From the IMG/VR virus record IMGVR_UViG_3300024261_000007, positions 1-64,000 of that record: 64,000 nt of DNA; one strand, written 5' to 3'. The position numbers were made by a program, and so were the translations under genes. The stretch comes from a virus. The notes beneath the pieces are model-generated. The model was not told the DNA's origin and searched no databases. It was given only the letters and a program-made list of their open reading frames with translations. Positions 17,687 to 29,300 of this stretch are shown in pieces (within the stretch, counting starts at the first letter, position 1; each line of letters begins with the position of its first letter).

Positions 17687-20600
17687 ATGTCAAATTACTC
17701 TAACTTTATAGTTAACAATATTGAAGTACTAAAAAAAAATAACACGCTTGTTAATTCGCAAGAAATAATTGATGTTCTTCAGGATGCCTTTGAATCTGGT
17801 ACAGGGTCTGATCCTGCACTATTGTTTGGAGGTTTAAGAGTTTCAGTTTATTTTCCGTTAAACGGCGTAAATTTAGACGAAAGAGTAAGCTCATCGCTCA
17901 TCAGTCAAAATCCAACTTCATCTATAGACGTTAATCCAATATTTAAATCCAGATTAGCTCCGTTAAGTACTTTAAAAAATGATTTGGAAATATATTTTAA
18001 ATCAATAAAAATAAAACTAAAAGCAAAAGAAGCTGTTTTAGATCCAAGTTTTTTATTTAACCCGCCTTTATCAAATTCTTTTATAAACTCAAATAGCATT
18101 GTAAATAATAAATTTTCTTTAGACTTTGATAATGTAAATACAAGAATCATAAATTTAAATATTAGTAGTTCTATCTCACAAAACGACGAAGACTTATCAA
18201 ACTTTTTGACTTTTGACATTATTCTTGTAAAAAATTATCAAGGAGATCTTGTTTTTAACTATGATGATACTTCTTACACGTTAGATAATCTGGATATTAA
18301 TAGAATTGACGAGATATTTGATATTGATAGTGATTCTATTGCGTCATATTTGTTAAGTGATAATTTATTTTTAAAAATTGATGCGAAAGATCTTTCTGTT
18401 AAAAAGTCAGGTTTTAAAAACAAGTCTATTAAAAAATTAATAAATGAAAAATATAGTTTAGATAACTCTTCACCTTTAAAATTTGAAATTACAGGAGAAT
18501 ATTTACAAGAATCTAAAATAGAATTTGATGATTCAAATACAATCGATTTTACAGGTACAGCTGATATGCATGTATCTGTTGATGGGCCAATAACAGAACT
18601 TTCAGATACAACTACTCGAAATAAATATTTAAACTTTAAAAAATTTACATCTATTTCTTCGCAAAACAACGTATATGATGATAGGTTTTTACTTCACAAT
18701 ACACACATTTATGACTTGCCTTATGACATAGACGATACTTTTAAAACAACAAAGTCTATAACTAAAAATAAAGTAGAAAATTTAATTAAACAGAAAAGAA
18801 ATACTTTTACACAAACACCTTTTAACGAAAATAGATTTGATCATGATCACAATATAAAAATATCTGGCAGTCAAAAAAGACAAGACTGGGAGACAGCTAC
18901 TTTAGACGATGAAATAGCTGAAGGGTATGATATTAGAAATCAGAAGCAAATTAAAATTACACTTGATTTTAGTAGTAATGTTGATTTGCATCTAATGAAT
19001 ACAAAGTTTACTTTTAATTTACCAGATCCTAACTTAGTTTTCTCTGATCGTGATGGACAAAGTCAAATTCCAGGATATAACGAAGTTCGTGTTAATATCG
19101 ACAGACAATTAGGAACAATTGATTCAAATTCTTTTGCAACAGTTCAGGATAATTTAAAAAACACTAAATATTTTAATTTTGTTTCAACACCTTCAACATA
19201 TAGCTCACATTTTATGCCTACTGCCTACTGGGACTTCAACAATAACAAATGGGATTATTTAGAAGGTGTTGTATTGGACAAAGATTCACCTTTAATTACA
19301 CAACAGTATGATTTAAACTTAGCAGCTGATCAAGGCATAAAAAGCTTCGATCTTTTTGGCTCAAAAAACAACTCAGTTCTTAAAGACTTATACATGAGTT
19401 TCAATAATATTCTATCAAATCCTAAAGTTTTGTCAGAAGAATTATATTTTACAGAAGCAAGCTTTCTTAAAACAAATGATGGCGAATATTATTTATCATC
19501 ATTTTTAAGATCTAAAAAACCAATATTAACTACACCCTCTTTTAGAAACGATGCAGGATTTTTAAGCTCAGAAAGTTATTTAAGTAGCAATAAATCCTAT
19601 TTGACACAAATTACAAGTTCATACAACTTTCCTGGAGGACCAAATTGGCAGCATAAAAACGATCACGTGTTAGATATGTCAAAATACATAACACAAGATT
19701 TTTTGCTTGAAAAAATAATAATAAAAGGAAAGTATACAATGAAAGCAGAAATGCCTGTAAGTAAAGGTAATTTTGCTGATTGTTACAGAGATGGTGTAAA
19801 CAATAGTCAAGTTGATTCTACAGGAAAGCTAGTTGAATCTTATGATTATAAAGATAATCATCAAGGTTTTATTTCAAACAATATTACATTTTTTCTTTTA
19901 AATGAAAGAAAAAACTTAAATCTTCAAGATAAAAAAGTTGAAAAGCTAAAACACCAATCTTATTTTCTTGTCCCTACTTACGATGGAGGTGCAATACAAA
20001 GTATTAAAAACGAAGACGGAAGTGATAATTTAAATAATAATCCAGGGTTGAATGAAAATATCCCGTATACGACTTCGTATTATGACGCAAAAAATATAAG
20101 TACTGTTAATACTTTTGTAATTGATAAAGCTATAGAATTATCTGATCCTCCTACTTTTGACATGGAAGAAAAAAGTTTGAGTAGATATGAAAAAGACTTT
20201 AACTTATATACAAGAGTCTATAGTGGTGTTATAAATGATTATGTAAGTTACTTATCTTGGTTCGAAGAACAGACAACATTAGGTAGTCACGGTAGAAATG
20301 AATTTGACGCAAGAATAATTCCTTTTGAAGTTCTTTCAAACACTGTTTTTGAAAATAATAGTTTTAACAATAAAATTTTTAAAAACAAAGAAAATGGAAA
20401 AGACTTTATAAAAAGAAAGAAAAATTGTTTTGTTCACTTAGAAGAGTTTAGCGATCAAACTATAGAGCAACAAACAAACTTTGTAGATTATATGGTTTAC
20501 AATAATTTCAAAAACATTGAATCTAATATCGCAAAAACTACAATGGCAGATTCAAACTATAATATTTTACAAGATTTTCAAAATAACAACGAAAACGTTC

Positions 20601-23600
20601 AGCGATATAATATTATTGCAGACAATCCTCAAGATTATAACGAAGAAGTTACAAGAGAACTTGTGACTTACGCAAGCTTGCTTGTGAGTTCTAAAAATGA
20701 AGGTCTTTTGATTGATGACAATATTTTAAAAAATATTGACGAATATCATGAAATTGTTAGTAATCAAGATAAACTAAGCATAGATGTAGTTAATCCGACA
20801 GAATTTACTATATATGCATCGTTAAAAAATCAAAAAGCTTCAGACTACAATAGTGAGTCTATATACGAAATTAAATCAAACTTTAAAACAAACTACTTAG
20901 GGAATCTTAAATATACAGCAAACTCAATGGAAGGTAAAACACTGTCAGGTCCTTCTAATTCAGGTATTTTTTCTGATAGATTAAGAAATGAAAGGGCTTT
21001 AGAAAAAAATAGATCACGCTTTAAATCAAATTCTGGAAAAATAATAAATGAAAATTATTCTTCAGACAATGTGATCTTATGTAATTACATTTTAAAACCT
21101 GAAGACAAATTGATTTTTGGAGCAACTTCTTATTCAAATGGAGAAGTTATGTCAACAGTAACTAAGCTTCATGATAAAATTGAAATTATATTAATAGGAA
21201 GAGAAGTTAAAAATAAAAATATAAATAATACAAATAGTCAAAATGATAGTATTAGTAAAATTATTACTGGTCATAATCGACACGCTAAGGGTGAAAATTT
21301 TTCAATTCAAGGAAATAAAAACTTTTTTGACAGAATATGGAATGATTATGATAATTTTAAAATTTATGACTCAAGCTTAGCAAACTTAAATAATAGAAAA
21401 ATAAAGAGCTATAAATCAGAAACAAAAACAAACTCTAATGTATTAAAGCTTTTAAATAAAAAAAATATAAATAACTCAACAGTATATTATAAAAAAGATA
21501 CAGTTTTACCTTCAGTTTCAAATATTTTACTTAATGGTTATGATAAAAATCTTTTGTCTGACGTGGAAGCTTCAGATAATTTAAATCTTTACAAAGAAAA
21601 CAAAACGTTAAGAAAAGTTTTAATATCAGACAGCATTAATCAAACAGAAATAGATAATATTTTATCGCAAAACGAAACACACTCTACATTTAACAATATG
21701 TACTCAAATATTATTAATGATTGGCATGAAGTTTATATTTTCAACGATCAGAGATTTGAAAGTTTATTAAATAGTTCAAGTGTATTATCTGAAGAGAATT
21801 CAAATTATATTGACGCTGGTGACGTTCTATCCATTTATTATGATATCAATAGTTATTCTATTGGAGGAAACTACGATTTATTATCAGAAACTAAAACAAG
21901 CGATGAAAGCAAGCTAATTAGAACTGTTTTAGAAGGAGATATAAACAATAATTTTATTGACTCATACAACTTTACAATTAATACTATAAAAAGTTATCTT
22001 ACACCTTCTTCTTCACTCCTTAATTATCAAGAAGGATCTTATATCAAGAAGTTTAATGCATCGCAGTGTTTAAACACAGACTTGAGTTATGTTTCTTTAC
22101 CTCATGTCACAAATGGTCTGCCAGACTTAAAAACAGGATTTTCTAACAGGACAGGGAGCAATAATTTATATGAAACAATTTCTCATTATCATCTAAACAT
22201 AGGTCGCAGTAACAGTCTTTTAACATACGCGAATTTTGATTTAGACCATTCGGAAGAAAGATTTGGTTTGTGGGAATTTTTAGATATAAACGATTTAAGA
22301 GTCACTAAATTCAATTCTTTTGTTGAAAGTAACGTATTGATTGAAAACATAAAAAGTACAAATCAAGCAGACTATATTGAAATTAGCGAAGCTTCTATGC
22401 AATATTTAAATATAGACAATTTAAGCTTTGACTTTGTTGAAAACAACTTAACCAAGGACTTGGAGAAAAAGCATAAATCTTCTTGGTATTTTGTTTTAGA
22501 AATAACAGACGCACAAACAACTCAAATAATTACAGAATTACAAACAAATGATAATAATGAATACAGCTTTGAATCATATTATAATAAAAATATAGCTATT
22601 GACTTAACACCTTCTGTAGAAGATCCAAGCAATCCAGGCATTCATATCCTCTATGACTCTGTTAAGCTTAGAGAAAGTGTTTTTGGAGAAAATCAAAGTA
22701 CAGACCCAATACATATATTACACAGAACTGCAAGGATAATTAAAAAAGATGAAAACAAAGCAGGTGACGTTAATAAAATCATAATTCCTTTATATTTTTG
22801 GGAGACAAAAGAAGTAGATGGTTTTTACATAGAATATAATTTAAACAACAACAACACGAGATCAGAAAATAAAAAACACCCAAGATATTCTTTTGACCTG
22901 TACCAAAGTATTACAGGTTTAATAGAATATACAGGTTCGTTTACTGGTTTACAGAATTCTCTTAATTATAACCTTAACAAAAGAATTGATGCTATATATA
23001 CTTCTTTGGGAATTGGAGAAAACTGGTGGGATCATCAGCTTTTTAGATACTCTATAAGAAGAAAGCCTGAATTTTACAAAAATTTAGCAGGTAACTGGAT
23101 TGGACATTTATCAAACGGTCAAACTGTTTCATCTCAAATACCAGTATCAACTGGTTACGGTAACAAGTATAATGTGTACAATCCTTTTGTTTCTACTACA
23201 GGAGCTGAGCAAATACAAAATAATAAAATTTTTAGTAATTTATACTCTTTGTATGGTATGATTAACTGGATAGAAAACATTGAAGATTTAAATATAGCTT
23301 TACCGGGCAATGACAATCCAAGTCAATTTATACATAATTATTTTAGGATTATTGATGAAAGTATTTGGGGTTCAACTATTCCTCCGGATCCTCTTGTACA
23401 GGATCCAAATTCAAGCTTTAACGTTGTTTCTCAAAGAGTGTACCCGTTTGGTGAAAGTAAAGTCAGTATACCTTACAACATACAAGAGTTAAATGATTTA
23501 TCCTCAAGTCCTGATATGTATCATCCTGACATGGTTGGTAAACTAATATGGTCGCAAAGTCTTTATAACAGCCCAAAAAAGTTTTATATTAAGCTAAGTA

Positions 23601-25138
23601 AAACAAAAAATAAAAATGATAGTACTTCTAAGAATACTTTTACAATTAAAAATATTAATACGGAACAACTAAATTTAGAAGAAAATGTATTAAAAAACAA
23701 AAAATATTTTTCTAGCTTTTTTGCTTTGAATAATAAAAGAAGTGTAATTGAAGAAAAAGAAAATTTAAATATTGAAAATGTGAATCTTGAAGATGAAAAC
23801 TTTTATTTAAACGAAAAAGTTTACACGTCAAATATTAGATTTTATAAAAACAATAAGTATAACAAGTCAAAGTATAAAATGGTTTACAAAGTTAAACTTT
23901 TTAATGACTTGAGTTATGCAGTAAGTTCCACTAAAAGTGCTGATTCGAGTAAAGAAATAAAAAATTATGTTGACAAGAATGACAGTATTTTTAAAAATAT
24001 TATAAATGCAGCTTATCCTAATTTCTATCCTTATTACACAATTCAGCCTTATACAATTGAAAACAGTAATTATATTTTTAAAAAAAATAAACATACAGAA
24101 TCATGCTTAGTATATGATAGCACGATAAATAGATACAATAACATGTCTAATCTTAGTAACGAGGAAAAGTCTAAAGATGGTTTAATTACTCCAATAAACT
24201 CTTCTTATGAAAAATACAATAACGGGTTATATTATTACAACAACAAAAATGAAAAGCTAGAAAAAACAAGTCAGCTTGTAAAGAAAACACTTAGAATTTA
24301 TGAAGATGATTTATCTAAAAACTATAACGAAATTAACTTGCAAAATAATGTATATTCAAGGTATGCAGCAAACTTAGATGACCAAGAAGACATACGCTCA
24401 GGTTTGTCTTCACCTTATTTTGAGATTGATTTAAATGATATTACTCAAATAGATAATCATGTTCCAGCAAATGAACATTTTGATTTTTCTACGTTAGGTG
24501 ATGATAATATTGTTGAAAGTAGAAACATAACTTTAGATCAAAGACTTTCCTCACAATTATTAGATTATTCGGGTATTGACATGCCTAGCGAAAGCTATTA
24601 CAGGAGATCTATTCCTTATACATACAACAAGATTGTTAAAAATTTGCCAACAAGATTTTCTCAAGACTATCAACAAGAAAGATATTCAAAATATAAAAAT
24701 GCAGGTTCTCCTGTATTTGTTTTTGATAATGAAGATGTAGGAATAGGAGGCTCATATTATAATATTACTGAATTGGAAGAAAAATCTAAAATATTCTTTT
24801 ATGGTTATTCAAGGAAGTCTATATACAAATACCCAATAGAAAAACTGGACAGGTTCAAATATGGTGTAGAAAATGCAAGTAAGGAATCTGAAAGTGTTTA
24901 TTGGGAACAAGGTAGCTATGGTCACTATGCTGATAAGATCTTGGGTAGCACAAACTTTGCAAGAACATACCAGAATTCTAACGGTTCGTATTTTATAGAT
25001 TACACTGTTTTTAAAAAGTTTTTTAATATTGATGATCGCATATTTGAATTAAGTCCTTTAACTACAAACTATTCTGAAACTTATAATAAAGATATTCACT
25101 CAAGATCTTTTGCACCTTTTTATGATGCTAGTAGTTAA
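17687..25138 (+). CDS. Giant virion protein, 2483 aa
   Basis: At 7.45 kb this is the longest gene of the window. The product is rich in Asn, Ser, Asp, Tyr and Phe, with no membrane segments, consistent with an extended beta-rich structural protein. About residues 1131-1175 carry CNYILKPEDKLIFGA and then DKIEIILIGREV; near the C-terminus is KLDRFKYGVENASKESESVY followed by YGHYADKI. I associate both patterns with very large unnamed structural proteins of other tailed phages. It may be a tail appendage or the main host-contact protein, given its position after the LamG protein. There is no frameshift over its whole length. A weak AT-rich hairpin follows the stop. Confidence 0.6.
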   Translation: MSNYSNFIVNNIEVLKKNNTLVNSQEIIDVLQDAFESGTGSDPALLFGGLRVSVYFPLNGVNLDERVSSSLISQNPTSSIDVNPIFKSRLAPLSTLKNDLEIYFKSIKIKLKAKEAVLDPSFLFNPPLSNSFINSNSIVNNKFSLDFDNVNTRIINLNISSSISQNDEDLSNFLTFDIILVKNYQGDLVFNYDDTSYTLDNLDINRIDEIFDIDSDSIASYLLSDNLFLKIDAKDLSVKKSGFKNKSIKKLINEKYSLDNSSPLKFEITGEYLQESKIEFDDSNTIDFTGTADMHVSVDGPITELSDTTTRNKYLNFKKFTSISSQNNVYDDRFLLHNTHIYDLPYDIDDTFKTTKSITKNKVENLIKQKRNTFTQTPFNENRFDHDHNIKISGSQKRQDWETATLDDEIAEGYDIRNQKQIKITLDFSSNVDLHLMNTKFTFNLPDPNLVFSDRDGQSQIPGYNEVRVNIDRQLGTIDSNSFATVQDNLKNTKYFNFVSTPSTYSSHFMPTAYWDFNNNKWDYLEGVVLDKDSPLITQQYDLNLAADQGIKSFDLFGSKNNSVLKDLYMSFNNILSNPKVLSEELYFTEASFLKTNDGEYYLSSFLRSKKPILTTPSFRNDAGFLSSESYLSSNKSYLTQITSSYNFPGGPNWQHKNDHVLDMSKYITQDFLLEKIIIKGKYTMKAEMPVSKGNFADCYRDGVNNSQVDSTGKLVESYDYKDNHQGFISNNITFFLLNERKNLNLQDKKVEKLKHQSYFLVPTYDGGAIQSIKNEDGSDNLNNNPGLNENIPYTTSYYDAKNISTVNTFVIDKAIELSDPPTFDMEEKSLSRYEKDFNLYTRVYSGVINDYVSYLSWFEEQTTLGSHGRNEFDARIIPFEVLSNTVFENNSFNNKIFKNKENGKDFIKRKKNCFVHLEEFSDQTIEQQTNFVDYMVYNNFKNIESNIAKTTMADSNYNILQDFQNNNENVQRYNIIADNPQDYNEEVTRELVTYASLLVSSKNEGLLIDDNILKNIDEYHEIVSNQDKLSIDVVNPTEFTIYASLKNQKASDYNSESIYEIKSNFKTNYLGNLKYTANSMEGKTLSGPSNSGIFSDRLRNERALEKNRSRFKSNSGKIINENYSSDNVILCNYILKPEDKLIFGATSYSNGEVMSTVTKLHDKIEIILIGREVKNKNINNTNSQNDSISKIITGHNRHAKGENFSIQGNKNFFDRIWNDYDNFKIYDSSLANLNNRKIKSYKSETKTNSNVLKLLNKKNINNSTVYYKKDTVLPSVSNILLNGYDKNLLSDVEASDNLNLYKENKTLRKVLISDSINQTEIDNILSQNETHSTFNNMYSNIINDWHEVYIFNDQRFESLLNSSSVLSEENSNYIDAGDVLSIYYDINSYSIGGNYDLLSETKTSDESKLIRTVLEGDINNNFIDSYNFTINTIKSYLTPSSSLLNYQEGSYIKKFNASQCLNTDLSYVSLPHVTNGLPDLKTGFSNRTGSNNLYETISHYHLNIGRSNSLLTYANFDLDHSEERFGLWEFLDINDLRVTKFNSFVESNVLIENIKSTNQADYIEISEASMQYLNIDNLSFDFVENNLTKDLEKKHKSSWYFVLEITDAQTTQIITELQTNDNNEYSFESYYNKNIAIDLTPSVEDPSNPGIHILYDSVKLRESVFGENQSTDPIHILHRTARIIKKDENKAGDVNKIIIPLYFWETKEVDGFYIEYNLNNNNTRSENKKHPRYSFDLYQSITGLIEYTGSFTGLQNSLNYNLNKRIDAIYTSLGIGENWWDHQLFRYSIRRKPEFYKNLAGNWIGHLSNGQTVSSQIPVSTGYGNKYNVYNPFVSTTGAEQIQNNKIFSNLYSLYGMINWIENIEDLNIALPGNDNPSQFIHNYFRIIDESIWGSTIPPDPLVQDPNSSFNVVSQRVYPFGESKVSIPYNIQELNDLSSSPDMYHPDMVGKLIWSQSLYNSPKKFYIKLSKTKNKNDSTSKNTFTIKNINTEQLNLEENVLKNKKYFSSFFALNNKRSVIEEKENLNIENVNLEDENFYLNEKVYTSNIRFYKNNKYNKSKYKMVYKVKLFNDLSYAVSSTKSADSSKEIKNYVDKNDSIFKNIINAAYPNFYPYYTIQPYTIENSNYIFKKNKHTESCLVYDSTINRYNNMSNLSNEEKSKDGLITPINSSYEKYNNGLYYYNNKNEKLEKTSQLVKKTLRIYEDDLSKNYNEINLQNNVYSRYAANLDDQEDIRSGLSSPYFEIDLNDITQIDNHVPANEHFDFSTLGDDNIVESRNITLDQRLSSQLLDYSGIDMPSESYYRRSIPYTYNKIVKNLPTRFSQDYQQERYSKYKNAGSPVFVFDNEDVGIGGSYYNITELEEKSKIFFYGYSRKSIYKYPIEKLDRFKYGVENASKESESVYWEQGSYGHYADKILGSTNFARTYQNSNGSYFIDYTVFKKFFNIDDRIFELSPLTTNYSETYNKDIHSRSFAPFYDASS

Positions 25139-25142
25139 TAGA

Positions 25143-25173
25143 CAATTATTGTATTAGTTCGATAATTGATTTT
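25143..25173 (+). terminator. Weak candidate terminator after the giant gene
   Basis: CAATTAT (25143-25149) can pair with ATAATTG (25162-25168), followed by a short T-run (TTTT at 25170-25173). The stem is only 7 bp and A/T-rich, so it would be a poor terminator. It is listed because it lies in one of the few wide gaps (88 nt) of the tail block, directly before a candidate promoter motif. Confidence 0.25.
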
Positions 25174-25193
25174 AAGAAGTACACAAAACTAAG

Positions 25194-25212
25194 ATAATTA
25201 ATATTGTAATAA
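25194..25212 (+). promoter_or_regulatory. 19-nt upstream motif shared with 53397-53415, copy 1
   Basis: ATAATTAATATTGTAATAA occurs here, 14 nt before the ATG of the 366-aa gene, and again exactly at 53397-53415, 20 nt before the ATG of the 224-aa head gene. Both copies sit in unusually wide gaps of otherwise packed operons and at similar distance from a start codon. A phage promoter or regulator site is the simplest reading. It is not a TATAAATA late promoter. Part of it (ATATTGT-A-TAA) is loosely repeated before the scaffold gene near 56209. Confidence 0.4.
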
Positions 25213-25226
25213 GGAAATTTAAATAA

Positions 25227-26327
25227 ATGGCAGGAATATTAGACAAAAAAGAAAGAATATTTGATTTTGTTATAACAGAGAATGGTCGTTCTCAAATACA
25301 AAACAACGATATCAGATACAAGTATGCATCATTGTCTGATTTTTCTACTGTTTACACTAAAAAAGAAAATATTGACCAAACTTTTACAAATAAAAATGAA
25401 ATATCTGATGTAGATTTGAGTAACTTATTTTTAGAGGTTACAACAAAATCAAACAATAATTTAAATTATGAATTGAACTTGTCTGATTTTGTATCTTTTG
25501 ATAACAACAACTTAAACGGTCAACCACAAAACAGTATTAATTTTACAGATGTAAACGTAAACAAAGGTTTAAGCTTAGGTGAGTCTATAATTAATCTTAA
25601 GTTATTGTCAACAGAAAACAAAATAAATGATGAGGCAAAATTTACTTTTGTTGATAATGGTTATTTACATAACGATTTTGAATTTGAAGATGTAAAAGAA
25701 AGCTTTTATACGCTTAAAAAGAAAGATGTAAATAAAAAAAATATACCTGCCATAGTAAATGATAAAAAATTTAAAGATAAAAGTAACTTTAAAGTAATGA
25801 TGCCATTGAGTGTAGATGGAACAGCATTATATAAAGACAGTGATTTTTCAAAAAAAGAAAATATAGAAAACTATTTTTCTGACAATAAGTTTTTTAAGTA
25901 TTATAAACACTTTAATTCTGGATATCAAGCAATTGACAGTAATTTAGAAAAGAAAATATTGGCAAGTATTATTAAAGATTTAGAAAAAAGACCTGATGCA
26001 ATAAAAAGAGTCTACAAGCTGGAAAAGTTTTCTAATGATAATAGCTTTATGTTTGAAATGTTTGAGTCTTCTTTGACTGATGTGGGTATTCTTAAAAAAA
26101 TGTTTATTATTAAAACAGGAGAATTTTATGATGAAGAAGACAATACAATTAAAAGAGTCTATCAAGCAGGACATATTATAAACACAAGAAATGATGTGGA
26201 TGAAACTTTAAAAGAAGTTTTTTCTCTTAAAAATGAGAATCCAAACTATTCAAACAATAATGTTAAATCATTTGCGCTATCAGCTTTTTATAGTTTTATT
26301 GTTTTGTTTACAATAGTTATTGAATAA
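25227..26327 (+). CDS. Virion protein with TENGR-type N-terminal domain, 366 aa
   Basis: The N-terminus (DFVITENGRSQIQNNDIRYK then YASLSD) matches in layout the start of the 251-aa protein at 36349 (DAVLTERGRELLAKNDGSFN then ITSFSFGDD). That family is common in tailed phages and its members lie among baseplate and fibre genes. The remaining 320 residues are Asn/Lys/Asp rich and not assigned. An AAGG site precedes the ATG. The gene stands behind an 88-nt gap with a candidate promoter motif and so may open a transcription unit. Function is unknown; an adaptor between baseplate and appendage is a guess from the family context. Confidence 0.55.
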   Translation: MAGILDKKERIFDFVITENGRSQIQNNDIRYKYASLSDFSTVYTKKENIDQTFTNKNEISDVDLSNLFLEVTTKSNNNLNYELNLSDFVSFDNNNLNGQPQNSINFTDVNVNKGLSLGESIINLKLLSTENKINDEAKFTFVDNGYLHNDFEFEDVKESFYTLKKKDVNKKNIPAIVNDKKFKDKSNFKVMMPLSVDGTALYKDSDFSKKENIENYFSDNKFFKYYKHFNSGYQAIDSNLEKKILASIIKDLEKRPDAIKRVYKLEKFSNDNSFMFEMFESSLTDVGILKKMFIIKTGEFYDEEDNTIKRVYQAGHIINTRNDVDETLKEVFSLKNENPNYSNNNVKSFALSAFYSFIVLFTIVIE

Positions 26328-26342
26328 AGAAAGTTATAATTA

Positions 26343-29300
26343 ATGTACATAGTAAATAATAATCAAAAAATAAACTTTAATTTAAATAAAAACTTAATTT
26401 ATACAATTAGCAATGATTCTTCAGGACAGCAGAAGTTTAACTATTATATTCCAATAAGCTTAGACTTAAGGTCTTTAAATAAAATAAAAAAAATTAAATT
26501 AGACTTTTTTGATAGCAGTACTTTTTCAAATGTTTTTAATAATAAACTTTTTAATGAAACAAGTGATTTTAAAAGTCATAAATCTAACAATGACTTTGCT
26601 CTAAAATTTAAAGAAGACATAAGAAAAAATATATATCCACGTTATAATAATTTACTAAATATTAATTCTCAAAGTCTTAATAGAAATGAAAGTTTTATTT
26701 CTGAAGAAAAAGTTGTTGATGCGAATAATATTAGAAGTTTTTTTTCCCCAACGAATAATAGATCAGCAACAATCGAGGAATTATTAGACTTTCAATCTTC
26801 TCATCTGAACGAAGATACTCATCTTGGTGCCGGCCAGACGACGAGTGAAAACAGAAGTAGTATGTTTTTTTCATTCATCTATATATTTGCAGTCGGAGCA
26901 TCAAATTCTCAATTAATATATAATAATCAAGTTAACAAAATTAGAATTTCTTTTTTTGATGAAAGCAACAACTTAATTTCAAAGTCTATAGTTGAGTCTG
27001 TTGATTTTAACAATATACATAATGAAAACAACCATATAAATTCAAACATATACTATTATGAAAATTTTTCTGGTATTTCTGAAAATATTAATTTAAATTT
27101 TAGCTCTTCTGTTGATATAGATAATCTTAATTTAGATATATTAGGACTTGAAGACTTAAGCACTCTAAATATTACAAGTCTTCAAGCAGATATACGTAGT
27201 ATAGAAACAGAATCAAGTATTAGCCAAAATTATGAATATAATTCTGCAGTTAGACAAACAAATTCAATTAGAATAAATCATCAAAATGAAAGACTAGATA
27301 GTTTTATCGATGATTTGTTATACCAGTATTACTTTACAGAAAATCAAAATTTTGAATTTGATGTTAGACTCTCAATTAATTTTAATGAAAACGAAAGCTT
27401 AAACGAAAGATTTTCTGATAGTTATAATTTAATATTTGTAAAAAGTCTAAAATTAAATAGAAATTCTTCTTTTTTCAATACTATGATTTCAAACAACAGA
27501 CATTTAAGGTATTTAAATGAAATTATTAGCAATATTAGCTTAGATCAAGAGTGCGAAAAAATCAATAATGACATACTAAAAGTTTTTATAACATCAAATG
27601 GAAGTTTTGTTGATACAAATGTTTTAAAAAAAATAGTCGTAAAAGAAATTAAGAAAAACAATGTTTCTATTATACAAAGAATATATACTAAGCCTGAACC
27701 TTTATTTTCTAACAAAGCTAACTTTATTGACAAAAGTTTAGACAATATTTTAAACTCAGGAGACAATTTTAGCTATTATACAGACTTTAATGCAAAAGAA
27801 AATAATTTTTCAATTAAAATAGGATTAGATTTAGAAACTGGTGATGAAGCAATTGAAAACAATTTTAGCTCTACAAACTTTGTCTTTTCTAATACTTCTT
27901 CAAAAAAAAGAAATCTTGAAAAATTTAACAAAGCTTTTTCAAGATGTTTAAAAATAGAAGAAATTGAAAAAAACTTGCAGTTTAACGAAGAAAAAGACTC
28001 GTTTTTTAATATTAAAAACATTTCCGTAAGAAATATAAATTTACTTTCAGAGTTTGCACAGCAATTTGGCTATTTAGAAGAAAACACAGTAAGTTTAAAC
28101 GTTGTAAACTTTTTAAATAATTGTATAATTGCTTTAGAAAACGAGACTATTGTAAACGCACTTAAATTCAAGAACAATAAGAGTAACATATTTCTATTTA
28201 GTGATATTTTTATTGAAGAAAGCATAGAAAATACAAATCAAACATACTTCAATTTAAGAGAAAATTTTTCTGGTTTTGTTGTAAACACTGAAGATCTATA
28301 TTTACTAAATACATTAGACAACAGTCGTTTATTAAACTCTTTGTTTATAGACTATTATAAAAACAATGATGATAACTTAAGATATTCTATTCTTTTAGAT
28401 ACTTTGAGGTTAAATAAAAATATTATAATTGAAAATAGCATAAAAATATACATTATGCCAATACCAAAAATAATAAGTCAGTATAAAGGCTTAGGTATAG
28501 ATGATAATGACAATCCTATTAATTTAACGACAGAACAAAGTACCCAAATATCTAGCGGCGAAGATATTTTAATACAGAACAACATAACAATTAACACACA
28601 AATAAGAAAAAATTTGTCTTTAGCTTTGGAAGACTTCTTTTACTCATCTGATATTTCTTTAAATTATTCTAAGTACAAATCTTTTAAAGAAATATTAATG
28701 AAAAGTTTTGATGAAGTAAATATTATAAAATACTATGATATATTTGATTTTTTAATAAAAAGTAAAGTTTCGGGTCTCACAATAACAAAATTTAAAAATA
28801 CAATAAATCTTCAAGATGAATTTATTAGACTTGGAAGTAATATAGAAATTAATGTTGATTCTCACTTTGAAAATTTTAAAACGCAGTATTTAGAAGAAAA
28901 TTTAGTTAATAATTTTTTTGATATTAATCTACACTGTCAAGAAGAAAATATCGGTTTTGAATATTATTTAGATTTTAAAGAAAATTTATACTATAATCAA
29001 AATAGAATCAATTATTTTGTTACAAAAGAATTAAACTTTTGTCAGGATACAAGAAATCTTGACTTGTGTTTTAATTTAAATTCTTTGTTAGAATACAGTG
29101 ATTACTTAGAAATTACAAAAATTAACCCAATTATTAGATCATGTCCTATTATTATTATGACAAACAATAGTGGCGTAATTGAAGAAAGAATTTCTAACAA
29201 TATAAATCAAACAGAAATCTATAAGAATATTAGTTATAACGGTAAAGACTGTATAATTTATGGTCACAAATTTATAGTTAATGATCAAAGACAGGGTATC

